From NCBI GenBank assembly GCA_016788785.1, contig JAEUSM010000002.1, forward strand, positions 1 to 64,000: a stretch of 64,000 nt of DNA, written 5' to 3'. Made by a program: the position numbers and the translations under genes. This document shows positions 17,178 through 25,601 of this stretch, one piece after another (within the stretch, counting starts at the first letter, position 1; every line of letters starts with the position of its first letter). The DNA comes from Candidatus Kapaibacterium sp. GTDB taxonomy: Bacteria > Bacteroidota > Ignavibacteria > Kapaibacteriales > JAEUSM01. Under the pieces are notes generated by a model. The model saw only the letters and a list, made by a program, of their open reading frames with translations, searched no databases and was not told where the DNA came from.

Positions 17178-19705
17178 CGTATAACCTGTAAAGGGTAGCT
17201 ATAACTTTGGTTATTTTTATCTGTAACTATTACAGAATAGAATCCAGAAACCAAATGTTCAATTGATAAGTCATATTCATTGTTATTTACTTGAAAAGTA
17301 CCAACATTTGTACCGACTAAATTATAAATAATTATTTCTTTTATTAAATTTGAGTTATCAAAAGATGTAATTTTTATGGTATTACCACCTAGTAATTGGC
17401 TAACTTCGAAGCCATTGTTTTCTAAACTGTTTGATACTACACTTGTATTTTCAGGTTTATATCGCACGAATATTGACATAGCAGTTCGAATATTGTTAGT
17501 TTCTGGTATTAATATTGGATTATTTGGATCAATTCCAGGTCCACTTAAAAATTTATATTGAAATGAAACAGTTTGAATCTTTACTCTATCTGTAAAACCA
17601 GTCTCATTAAAATGTACTCTCATATTTGTTCTAAAGTCATCTCCACCTATACCAGATGCTATACCGGACATATTAATTTGGTATTTCCCGTTAAAACCAG
17701 TGTTCTCTTTACCTTTTACAAAGTCATGATCACCACCTCTCGTCCAAACATAAGCTGGGTTAGATGAGTTTACAATCCATTTTGGATTATTATACACTTT
17801 ACTAGTATTAATTTGTCTGGTTTGAATAATATAATCACCTGCTTTTAATGGTTTTGTTTTTGGTGAATCGTCTAAAACTGTATATTTTGATTGTGTACTC
17901 CATGGACCAAATGTGAAATTATCCCAATCTCCAATGTGTTCTAAGGTATACCTTGTAGAAAGCATATTATAGAAATTATCTAATTGAATGTGACCATATC
18001 CTGTAAAGTCATCATAATAGTTATTTGTTCTCCAATGAGTATTAATATCTAATGCACTTGAGGATATCAAACCTTGATAATCTTCAGGTTCCATTTTTAT
18101 GTCTGGCCATTCTGATTTAGATTTTTGATGAATAAGTGCTGCAAAACCCGAAACTTGAGCTGCGGCCATTGAAGTGCCATCAAAGCAACTATAACCTTCA
18201 TTTAAATTAATAGTAGAGTAAAAATACTCTTCTTCATTATTGGGTTGACTACAATCACCTGCAGGTGCAATTACATCCATTAGACCACTCCAAAGTGAAT
18301 AATCTGTTGTAATTAAATTTTGATTTGCTCCACCAACAGAAATTACCTTTTGGCCTTCCCATCCAGATGGAAATGTTCTTGTTGTTTTAGTAATATCGCT
18401 GGTATAATTTCCACGAGCTGCAACCACAACTACTTTATTTTCATATGCCCAATTAATCGCAGTTTGTTCTTGAACATCCATTGCTTTACCACCATAGGCA
18501 AGATTGATGATATCGCAACCATATCCATATCTTACAATAGTTTCATTTGGTAATGTTACTGAAGCACCTGAGAGAGTACTTGCTAATCTTATCGCTCCAA
18601 TGGTTTGTGCAGTAGTAAGATTTGTTTTTAATCCATAAAGTAAAACACCAATATTTTCATCGGGGCCATTCCATCCACCTGCAATTCCTGCAATACTATA
18701 TGGATCTGCTACACATTCATTGTAATTTGTATATGCACCAATTATACCTGATATTTGAGTACCATGAGTAGAATTTGGCCTAATATCAATATTTCTATCA
18801 ACAAAATTCCAACCATCTCTAACTTTTTTACCAACCCCAAAGCCTTTACCTAAATCACAATGGTCATAATATATACCATTATCAATTACTCCAACTTTTG
18901 TGTTTGGAGTACCTTTATTATGATCCCAAGCAATAGGCATTCCTATTCTTGTTAAATTTTTTTGATGGCTTGAATATAGCAAATCATCTGGAATTGTAAT
19001 ACTATATAATTCTTTATAAAAATTGAAACTAGCTCCATAAATATTTTCTCTGTATAACCAATTAAGATTAACAATTCCATTTACTACACTTGTATCATTA
19101 GATAAATGTAGTGCTAGAAAAAGATAATCTTCGCATCCGATTGTATCTCCATTTCTCGTGATCGAAATAGTATCCATACATGGGTTTGCAAAAGTTATTC
19201 TACTCAAAGTATCAGCGCCGATTGAATGAAGATAACTTCTTAAGTTTGAATCTACAACTAACTCATTAATATTAAATCTCTCATTTTGTAAATAACTGTA
19301 AATACTTTCAACATTTGAAAACATTGTTTTTTCAACTTTTTTACTATTCTCATTGTTTTCTTCAAACATCCAGTTAAAACAAAGTAAGTTTAAGTTCAAA
19401 GCTGAGCTTTTAAACTTGACAATAATCTCGTTTTTAATATAAGAACTATCTGGTGGGGGCCAAGATACCATCAATGTGTCACCAAAATCATCAATTTGTA
19501 CAGGGTATTGAAATTGTGAAAATACTGAGGGTGCAGAAATTAAAATCATAAGGAAAGCAAAAAGTAGGGTTTGCTTATACCAATTGATTTTGCCGATCTG
19601 CCGGTCTGCCGGTCTGCCGGTCTGCCGGTCTGCCGGAAGCGTTGAACAAAGAGAAAAACTACCAAAATTTTTGGTAGGGGTCGAAGGGTTAAATAAACCA
19701 TTCAT
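17174..19705 (-). CDS. Subtilisin-like (S8) serine protease with T9SS sorting tail
   Basis: An 843-residue exported protease. The catalytic triad is visible: Asp275 (VGVIDNG), His314 (STHGTQISG) and Ser512 (GTSMAAAQVSG), with oxyanion Asn433. The C-terminal 80 residues (IIIYNLVGTNVG, then SGFYSVIVTDKN) are a type-A T9SS sorting domain, so it should cross the outer membrane. Residues 24-38 are encoded by 8-bp tandem repeats, upstream of the hydrophobic signal core (about 46-60). The ATG at 19705 has the Shine-Dalgarno AGAGGT. No in-frame ATG lies between the repeat and the signal peptide's basic part, so expression appears to depend on repeat number. The next gene overlaps by 4 nt. Confidence 0.9.
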   Translation of the reverse strand: MNGLFNPSTPTKNFGSFSLCSTLPADRQTGRPADRQIGKINWYKQTLLFAFLMILISAPSVFSQFQYPVQIDDFGDTLMVSWPPPDSSYIKNEIIVKFKSSALNLNLLCFNWMFEENNENSKKVEKTMFSNVESIYSYLQNERFNINELVVDSNLRSYLHSIGADTLSRITFANPCMDTISITRNGDTIGCEDYLFLALHLSNDTSVVNGIVNLNWLYRENIYGASFNFYKELYSITIPDDLLYSSHQKNLTRIGMPIAWDHNKGTPNTKVGVIDNGIYYDHCDLGKGFGVGKKVRDGWNFVDRNIDIRPNSTHGTQISGIIGAYTNYNECVADPYSIAGIAGGWNGPDENIGVLLYGLKTNLTTAQTIGAIRLASTLSGASVTLPNETIVRYGYGCDIINLAYGGKAMDVQEQTAINWAYENKVVVVAARGNYTSDITKTTRTFPSGWEGQKVISVGGANQNLITTDYSLWSGLMDVIAPAGDCSQPNNEEEYFYSTINLNEGYSCFDGTSMAAAQVSGFAALIHQKSKSEWPDIKMEPEDYQGLISSSALDINTHWRTNNYYDDFTGYGHIQLDNFYNMLSTRYTLEHIGDWDNFTFGPWSTQSKYTVLDDSPKTKPLKAGDYIIQTRQINTSKVYNNPKWIVNSSNPAYVWTRGGDHDFVKGKENTGFNGKYQINMSGIASGIGGDDFRTNMRVHFNETGFTDRVKIQTVSFQYKFLSGPGIDPNNPILIPETNNIRTAMSIFVRYKPENTSVVSNSLENNGFEVSQLLGGNTIKITSFDNSNLIKEIIIYNLVGTNVGTFQVNNNEYDLSIEHLVSGFYSVIVTDKNNQSYSYPLQVIR
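19592..19636. repeat. 8-bp tandem repeat (GCCGGTCT) within the protease coding start
   Basis: Four exact GCCGGTCT units occupy 19600-19631, preceded by the variant GCCGATCT (19592-19599) and followed by the partial unit GCCGG (19632-19636). The unit length is not a multiple of three, so gain or loss of one unit shifts the reading frame of the minus-strand protease. The array is far more GC-rich than its surroundings. Confidence 0.9.
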
Positions 19706-19954
19706 AGGGTTACCTCTTATATAAAGGTTGATAAAAAAATGTATAATACAATGTGTATCCTGATTTTATGTGAAGAAAGTAAAAATATGAACCCCTTTTT
19801 TCTCTTAACTCTCGCTTTTTCGTCTACATCACTAATTAACTACTTATATCTTTAATCTCTCCATGGATTAAATTACAGCTTTAATTTTAATTCTCCAAAT
19901 TTTTTGTATAATTTTTTGATATTTCTTAAAATTAATATGGAATTTGTTGTTTTA

Positions 19955-20330
19955 TGCCCCCCTCACCCCCACTTCGACTTCGCTCAGTGACCGCTCTCCC
20001 TCGTAGGGGAGAGGGAAAAGTATAGTGATGTCCCCTCACCCCCACTGAGACTACTCTCAGTGAACGTTCTCACTTGTTGAAAAGAAGGGGATTATGATTT
20101 GCCCCCTCTCACAAACCCTCTCCCCAAAGGGGCGAGGGAATGTACCGTCATAATTTTGAGACGCAAATAAAGGGCTTCTCTATGATACTCTACAAAACAT
20201 ATAAGACTCCCTCTCCCCACCGATGGAGAGGGGGCATTCTGAAAGAAGATTCCACCCCGCCACACTTCGACTACGCTCAGTGACCGGTGGCACCCCTCAA
20301 GAGGGGAACCCATAACTGGAGCCACCCAGC
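19955..20330. repeat. Dense REP-like repeat region upstream of the protease operon
   Basis: In the gene-free stretch 19706-20363 the right half is packed with palindromic elements. Two copies of a 23-bp CACTTCGACT...GTGACC element lie at 19970-19992 and 20263-20285. CACTGAGA (20043-20050) pairs perfectly with 20055-20062. At least three CCCTCTCC/GGAGAGGG hairpins lie near 19994-20016, 20116-20138 and 20206-20232. The left half (19706-19954) is AT-rich and probably holds the protease promoter; I see no gene. Confidence 0.75.
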
Positions 20331-20363
20331 TGAACAGGCACCTCTTAATTGGAGAGTAATATC

Positions 20364-21626
20364 CTATTTATAGAGAAGATATTTTTTGCGAATTGATAGA
20401 AAACTTGGCGTTGTTGTTCGAAATTCTTGTAGGAATATTTCTAATTCTTTCCCTCCCTTTTGAATTGTTTCAAGGGAGTTTTTTTTGCCCATTATTTTGT
20501 CGAGCATTACAACTTTTTCTTTTGTGAAGGTTTGAGTAAATCGTACTGAATCTAACGTTCGCACTTGTAAAAGTATTCCACTAAAACATTGAAGTAGATT
20601 TTTGGAATTTGGAGAAATATTCAACAATACTCCCTTACATACTTTATTCGCAAATAAACCCTTTTGTGGGGTATATTCTATAGATTCCAAACGAATTGTG
20701 GGTTCTACAACATTATTTACAATTTTTGCAATTGATTTTGAGTTCAAGGTTGGACTACCGACAATTTGAAACGGCATTTCTGTACCAATTCCTATGTTGA
20801 CAACACTCATTTCGCCAATAATTCCCGTAATTGCACATCCACGAATCGCTGAAACAGATGGTATATTTGGAGAGGTAGGATTCCAAGGAACTTTGGTATC
20901 TTCCCACGTCATTGTCCGTTTCCAGTTTTGCATTGGTATTACGGTAATGGGAATGGGATTTTTCTTTGTATTGGAAATGAGAATATTCAACCATCGTTCT
21001 TTTGAAAACATCAAAGCAAGCTCACCAATAGTCATGCCGTGAATATATGGAATTGGAGCAATACCCACAAATGATTTGACAGCTGTGTCCAAGACAGAGC
21101 CTTCTACATAGTCTCCACCTAAAGGATTTGGGCGGTCTAAAATAAAAACTGGAATTTCAAATTCATTCGCAGCATCCAAGACCATATACATTGTGCTGAT
21201 ATATGTATAGGATCTGATTCCTATATCCTGCAAATCAATGACAATCGCATCACAACCCTCGAGGATTTTCTTAGTAGGTCTTCGTAAAGAACCATACAAT
21301 GAAACAACACTTTTCCCACGATACAATGTGTCGTTGACCTTCTCCCCTGCAACTTTTAGCGTGAATAATCCATGTTCTGGAGTGAGAATTGTTTTGACCG
21401 TACAAATTTTTTGGTCAATAAATATATCTACTGTTTTTTTTCCAAAACGATTGGTTGAGGCTGTATTGGTAACTAATGCGATGGAAAGATGTTTTAGTTC
21501 TTTGAATTTATTGGATTGTAATACATCGATACCAAATTTGAATTGTGACTGAGCGTAAAGGTGAAAGGAAAGACAAAAAATACCAATTGAGATGAAAGAA
21601 GAAAGTCTGAAACAGATATTAATCAT
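20364..21626 (-). CDS. namZ: DUF1343 protein, NamZ-like exo-beta-N-acetylmuramidase
   Basis: A 420-residue secreted protein of the DUF1343 family, whose Bacillus member NamZ removes N-acetylmuramic acid from the non-reducing ends of peptidoglycan fragments. A signal peptide covers about residues 1-25. Family motifs follow in order: LVTNTASTNRFG, ILTPEHGLF, DAIVIDLQDIGIRSYTYIS, PVFILDRPNPLGG and IPYIHGMTIGELALMF. It probably works in the periplasm in cell-wall recycling. Its start overlaps the end of the TerB-like gene by 8 nt, so the two are likely one transcript. Confidence 0.88.
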   Translation of the reverse strand: MINICFRLSSFISIGIFCLSFHLYAQSQFKFGIDVLQSNKFKELKHLSIALVTNTASTNRFGKKTVDIFIDQKICTVKTILTPEHGLFTLKVAGEKVNDTLYRGKSVVSLYGSLRRPTKKILEGCDAIVIDLQDIGIRSYTYISTMYMVLDAANEFEIPVFILDRPNPLGGDYVEGSVLDTAVKSFVGIAPIPYIHGMTIGELALMFSKERWLNILISNTKKNPIPITVIPMQNWKRTMTWEDTKVPWNPTSPNIPSVSAIRGCAITGIIGEMSVVNIGIGTEMPFQIVGSPTLNSKSIAKIVNNVVEPTIRLESIEYTPQKGLFANKVCKGVLLNISPNSKNLLQCFSGILLQVRTLDSVRFTQTFTKEKVVMLDKIMGKKNSLETIQKGGKELEIFLQEFRTTTPSFLSIRKKYLLYK

Positions 21627-22107
21627 GCCCTTCTAAAATCCTTCTAACAGTATTGGAGTCTAACTCTAATAAATTAGCAATCTCGCGGAGGGTTTCTTTT
21701 TCCAACTCATCGATATTTCTCCAATCATCAAAGAGATTGACTCGTTCACCAGATGCTTTCGCAACCTTAATTCCAATGATAAACATAGAAGTTTTGAACA
21801 ATGCTACCTCTTTTTGGTCAGGAAAATTATTGAGAATCTCACAAGCTTTCGTTAATCCTTGTTGATAAGTTTTTGGCTGGGAATTAAACTTTTCAATAAC
21901 TGTTGACCAGTTATGCATTAATACCGCTAAAATCTCTTTCGCTAAACCACTTTTATACGCTTCATTGAGATTGATTTCATTGAGTAAAGAATTTCTCTCG
22001 CGGATGGATACTGTACCATCAGCTTTTGCAACTTCTTGAAAAACCCACAAAGGTACATAACAGAGGATGGACCAATCTTGTGCAGAGAAATTATTTTCAT
22101 AGAGCAT
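21619..22107 (-). CDS. TerB-like helical protein
   Basis: A 162-residue all-helical cytoplasmic protein. The stretch VFQEVAKADGTVSIRERNSL (about residues 18-37) resembles the TerB/DjlA-N-like motif hxxxhAxADGxhsxxE, and the second half contains a repeat-like helix pair (FIIGIKVAKASGERVNLFD). The C-terminus (LREIANLLELDSNTVRRIL) looks like a short helix-turn-helix-like end. TerB-like domains bind metal or act as scaffolds; no function can be assigned. It is upstream of and overlaps the NamZ-like gene. Confidence 0.6.
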   Translation of the reverse strand: MLYENNFSAQDWSILCYVPLWVFQEVAKADGTVSIRERNSLLNEINLNEAYKSGLAKEILAVLMHNWSTVIEKFNSQPKTYQQGLTKACEILNNFPDQKEVALFKTSMFIIGIKVAKASGERVNLFDDWRNIDELEKETLREIANLLELDSNTVRRILEGHD

Positions 22108-22214
22108 TGAAATACGAACTCCTTTGTTTTAGATTTTCAACGAATATACAATAAAGATTAGAAATAACAATAAAAAATTCAAGTTAAGAACGAAATTTGG
22201 ATTACCTTTTTACT

Positions 22215-23999
22215 TTAATTTGTAAAAACGTTGTTTTCTTTATATTGAATTTTATGTAGCGTCGCATACAATCCGTCTAATTCTAAAAGCTCTTTATGTG
22301 TACCTTGTTCGCGAAGAACACCATGATGAAGTACAATGATTTTATCCGCTTTTTGAATTGTCGATAGACGATGTGCTATGATAATAGAAGTTCTCCCTTT
22401 CATTAGTGTTTCTAACGAACGCTCTATTATTTGTTCTGTTTCGGAATCAATAGATGAAGTTGCTTCATCTAATATCAAAATTTCCGGATTCGTTACTAAT
22501 GCTCGACAAAACGAAATTAACTGCTTTTGACCGACAGATAAGGTAACTCCACGTTCTTTTACTGACGTTTCGTACTTCATTGGTAGTGCTTCGATAAATT
22601 CACTTGCACCTAATTGTTTCGTTGCTAACTCAATTTGTTCTTGTGTTATTGATTCGTTTCCTAACGTTATATTTTCTTTGATGGTTCGTGAGAAGAGAAA
22701 AACATCTTGAATAACTAACGATGTTTTTGAGCGTATTGATTCTGGAGTGAAATTGCGAATGTCAGTCCCATCAAACATTATGGAACCTTGTGAAAAGTCA
22801 TAAAATCTACATAACAAATTGATTATAGTCGTTTTACCTGAACCTGTTGCACCAACAATTGCAACTGTTTCACCTTTTTTGACAGAAAACGAGACTGAAT
22901 CTAAGACTGTTTGAACAGAATCGTAAGAAAATGTGACATTTGAAAACTCTATTGAATCTTTTAGCGACGTAAATTCTTTTGCATTTTCTTTGATTTCAAT
23001 TTGTTCTTTTGTATCCAATAATTCAAAGATTCTTTCCGATGCAGCTAATGCACTTTGCAAAGTATTAAATTGTTCTGTCAATTCTCGAACTGGTCGAAAG
23101 AACATCGCACTATACTGTGTAAATGCAACTAATACACCTATGGTGATATCACCTCCGATAAGTAAATCTCTGGCAGTAAACCATAATGAAATAGCTAATG
23201 CAAGTGTACTGAGTAATTCGACAACTGGAAAAAATACTGCATAATACGAGATTGTTTTTATCTGTAATTTTGTATAGCGATTATTGATTTGTTCAAATTC
23301 ATCAAACTTTTCTTTTTCTTTGTTGAATAACTTTACTGTGATTATTCCGCTGATAAACTCATTGAGAAATGAATTCATTTTTGATATTTCTGTTCGAACT
23401 TTCGTATAAACAACTCGGACTTTTCTTTGGAATATAGAAGACGCTATAAAAAGAATTGGCAATACCATTACTGTTGCAATTGTGAGTTTCCAACTGGTGA
23501 GAAACATAAACACTACAATCCACGTAATGAGGAGAATATCTGCCACAATCATTACTACACCTGAGGAAAACAAATCCAATAATGCTTCTACATCATTAGT
23601 TACGCGTGTGATTAGTCTTCCTAAAGGAGTTTTATCGTAATATCGTTGAGAAAGCGTATGAATATGAGCAAACAATTTTACTCGAATATCATAAAGCGAT
23701 CGTTCGCCTACTCGAGCCATGATTAATGACATCAAATACTGTAAAACACCATTGACAATCAACATTGAAAAAATGAGGATGCCATAAAATTGGAGTAATT
23801 CCCAATCTTTTGTTGGAATAGCAGTATCAATCGCTTGTTTGATTAAATACGGTCGAAGTGGGTTTACCGCTGTTGCGATAAGCGTACAAAGTGAAGCGAT
23901 GAAAACTTGAGATCTGTACGGTTTAATATACGTCAAAAGACGCAATATCATAGAAAAATCGACCTTCTTTTTATTTTGTTCCGTCTTTTCAGTTGACAT
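22215..23999 (-). CDS. ABC exporter, fused membrane and ATPase domains
   Basis: A 594-residue half-transporter of the MsbA/LmrA type. Six transmembrane helices fall within about residues 30-320. The ATPase domain has Walker A GATGSGKT (383-390), signature LSVGQ (487-491, Val replacing the usual second Gly), Walker B ILILDE (507-512) and the switch His543. It should act as a homodimer or with an unseen partner to export lipid or a hydrophobic compound; the substrate cannot be read from sequence. It stands 9 nt downstream of the dolichol-kinase-like gene and probably shares its transcript. Confidence 0.93.
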   Translation of the reverse strand: MSTEKTEQNKKKVDFSMILRLLTYIKPYRSQVFIASLCTLIATAVNPLRPYLIKQAIDTAIPTKDWELLQFYGILIFSMLIVNGVLQYLMSLIMARVGERSLYDIRVKLFAHIHTLSQRYYDKTPLGRLITRVTNDVEALLDLFSSGVVMIVADILLITWIVVFMFLTSWKLTIATVMVLPILFIASSIFQRKVRVVYTKVRTEISKMNSFLNEFISGIITVKLFNKEKEKFDEFEQINNRYTKLQIKTISYYAVFFPVVELLSTLALAISLWFTARDLLIGGDITIGVLVAFTQYSAMFFRPVRELTEQFNTLQSALAASERIFELLDTKEQIEIKENAKEFTSLKDSIEFSNVTFSYDSVQTVLDSVSFSVKKGETVAIVGATGSGKTTIINLLCRFYDFSQGSIMFDGTDIRNFTPESIRSKTSLVIQDVFLFSRTIKENITLGNESITQEQIELATKQLGASEFIEALPMKYETSVKERGVTLSVGQKQLISFCRALVTNPEILILDEATSSIDSETEQIIERSLETLMKGRTSIIIAHRLSTIQKADKIIVLHHGVLREQGTHKELLELDGLYATLHKIQYKENNVFTN

Positions 24000-24008
24000 A
24001 AAGAGTTT

Positions 24009-24677
24009 TTAGTAAATAGGAACTGAAAATAAAGCAAACAAAGCCCAAGATACAGAACCGGTAAGAAGTGGGACAACAAAATTATCGTCAATCGATATTT
24101 GTTTAGCGAACAATTCTCCTATTGTTCCTACAAATATTCCGACAACAAAAAAAAGAAGCCCAATTGGTTCGATAGTACGTGTAAGAACGATAAAAAGTGC
24201 AACGAAACACCCAGAAAGAAAAAATGAAACAGTACCGATAATGGTTTTTGAATCATATAATTTTTTCTTTCCAAATCTTCTTCCCATTAATGCAGCACAA
24301 GTATCAGATATCACCAAAACAGAAAATGCAACCAAAAAAACGTTGATTGGAAATAGCACCAAACAAAGAGTTGCGGCTATAATAACATACGAAGCACCAT
24401 TAAGCATATACCATTTGGGTTTCGATTCATGTTCGCGTAATATATCGCCATAAAGCCCCAAAAGTAACTCACGCATTCGACCTTCTTTATTCGTGAAAAA
24501 ATTCACAGTCAATGCAAAAATCATTATAGGAAACATTATCGAAAATCCAATCCACTTATCGTTAACAAAAGAATAGATAATTGGAATAAGTAACGACAGC
24601 AAATGAATGAGTTTACGTTCAACTTCTGCTTTGTAGGATATAGGAATATGTTGAGAATTTGTTATTGATGAATCCAT
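24009..24677 (-). CDS. Dolichol/phytol kinase-like CTP-dependent lipid kinase
   Basis: A 222-residue polytopic membrane protein of the SEC59/VTE5/DGK1-like family. Signs are an N-terminal EVERKLIHLLSL segment, about six transmembrane helices, and the family core VISDTCAALMGRRFGKKK with DSKTIIGTVSFFLSG. Relatives phosphorylate dolichol, phytol or diacylglycerol using CTP. I chose the ATG at 24677; the longer start at 24755 would overlap the divergent ispE gene and adds an unrelated hydrophobic stretch. The bacterial substrate is unknown; an isoprenoid alcohol is plausible beside ispE, but that is inference. Confidence 0.75.
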   Translation of the reverse strand: MDSSITNSQHIPISYKAEVERKLIHLLSLLIPIIYSFVNDKWIGFSIMFPIMIFALTVNFFTNKEGRMRELLLGLYGDILREHESKPKWYMLNGASYVIIAATLCLVLFPINVFLVAFSVLVISDTCAALMGRRFGKKKLYDSKTIIGTVSFFLSGCFVALFIVLTRTIEPIGLLFFVVGIFVGTIGELFAKQISIDDNFVVPLLTGSVSWALFALFSVPIY

Positions 24678-24730
24678 TTTTTGTACATTGCAGTTGAAAT
24701 TAGTTTTTCCTACCACTACAAGGGAAAAGA

Positions 24731-25594
24731 GTGTTAGAAATACGCTCAAATGCAAAAATAAATTTAGGTCTAAAAGTACTGAATAAACGTAAGGATGGGT
24801 ACCATAATCTCCATTCGTTATTTTTACCCATTACATTGTTTGACAGGTTGGAGTTTCGTCATAATGACGAAATAACTGTAACCACAACAATTGACGATTT
24901 TGTCCCCCAAGAATTGAACCTCTGCTACAAAGCAGCAAAAGCGTTGCAACGCTTTACGGGAACAAATCAAGGTGTGTATATTCATTGCGAAAAAGTTATC
25001 CCTATGGGTGCAGGTTTAGGTGGTGGCTCTGCAAATGCCGGTACAACGTTATTAGCTTTAAAAACCTTATGGAATATTGATATTTCTATGAAAGAACTAC
25101 TTTCCATTGCAGTTACATTGGGTAGTGATGTACCGTTCTTTTTACATAATACACCAACCATTGTCGGTGGTAAAGGCGATGAACTTACAGTATTTCCAAT
25201 GAAAGAATTTCCTTACTCAATATTATTGGTAAATCCCGGTATACATTCCCCTACTGTCTCCGCTTTTAAATCATTAGGTCGAACAGAAAGGTTTTCAGCT
25301 GATATACCAGATTACAATGATTTTTTACATTATGGTTCGTTTGAATTATTTTCATCAAAATATTCACTTGAAAACGATTTTGAACCAATTCTTTTTGCTG
25401 AATTTCCTATTTTAGAAGAAATTAAGAAAAAACTTCGTAGTTTTGGAGCAAATTTTTCCATAATGAGTGGAAGTGGGTCGACGATGTTGGGTCTATTTTC
25501 GAATAATAATGATAGTGAATTACTTCAATCGGCATATCAATATTTTCGAGATATCTATCCCTCAACGTACATTGTACATTGTATTTTAACATAA
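24731..25594 (+). CDS. ispE: 4-diphosphocytidyl-2-C-methyl-D-erythritol kinase
   Basis: A 287-residue GHMP kinase of the non-mevalonate isoprenoid pathway, phosphorylating the 2-hydroxyl of CDP-methylerythritol with ATP. The N-terminal substrate motif AKINLGLKVLNKRKDGYH (residues 8-25) contains the catalytic Lys. The glycine-rich phosphate-binding loop is PMGAGLGGGSANAG (about 91-104), and SGSGSTMLG lies near the C-terminus. The start gives normal length. It is divergent from the dolichol-kinase-like gene and 7 nt upstream of glgA. Confidence 0.96.
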   Translation: MLEIRSNAKINLGLKVLNKRKDGYHNLHSLFLPITLFDRLEFRHNDEITVTTTIDDFVPQELNLCYKAAKALQRFTGTNQGVYIHCEKVIPMGAGLGGGSANAGTTLLALKTLWNIDISMKELLSIAVTLGSDVPFFLHNTPTIVGGKGDELTVFPMKEFPYSILLVNPGIHSPTVSAFKSLGRTERFSADIPDYNDFLHYGSFELFSSKYSLENDFEPILFAEFPILEEIKKKLRSFGANFSIMSGSGSTMLGLFSNNNDSELLQSAYQYFRDIYPSTYIVHCILT

Positions 25595-25601
25595 ATAGTC
25601 T

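Noticed and set aside
19592-19636. CRISPR-like repeat array
   Set aside because: The units are only 8 bp, directly adjacent without spacers, and no cas genes are present; a simple tandem repeat explains it.
20092-20325. A 77-residue minus-strand open frame
   Set aside because: It lies wholly within dense REP-like repeats and its sequence (for example LAPLGRGFVRGG) is what such repeats spell by chance.
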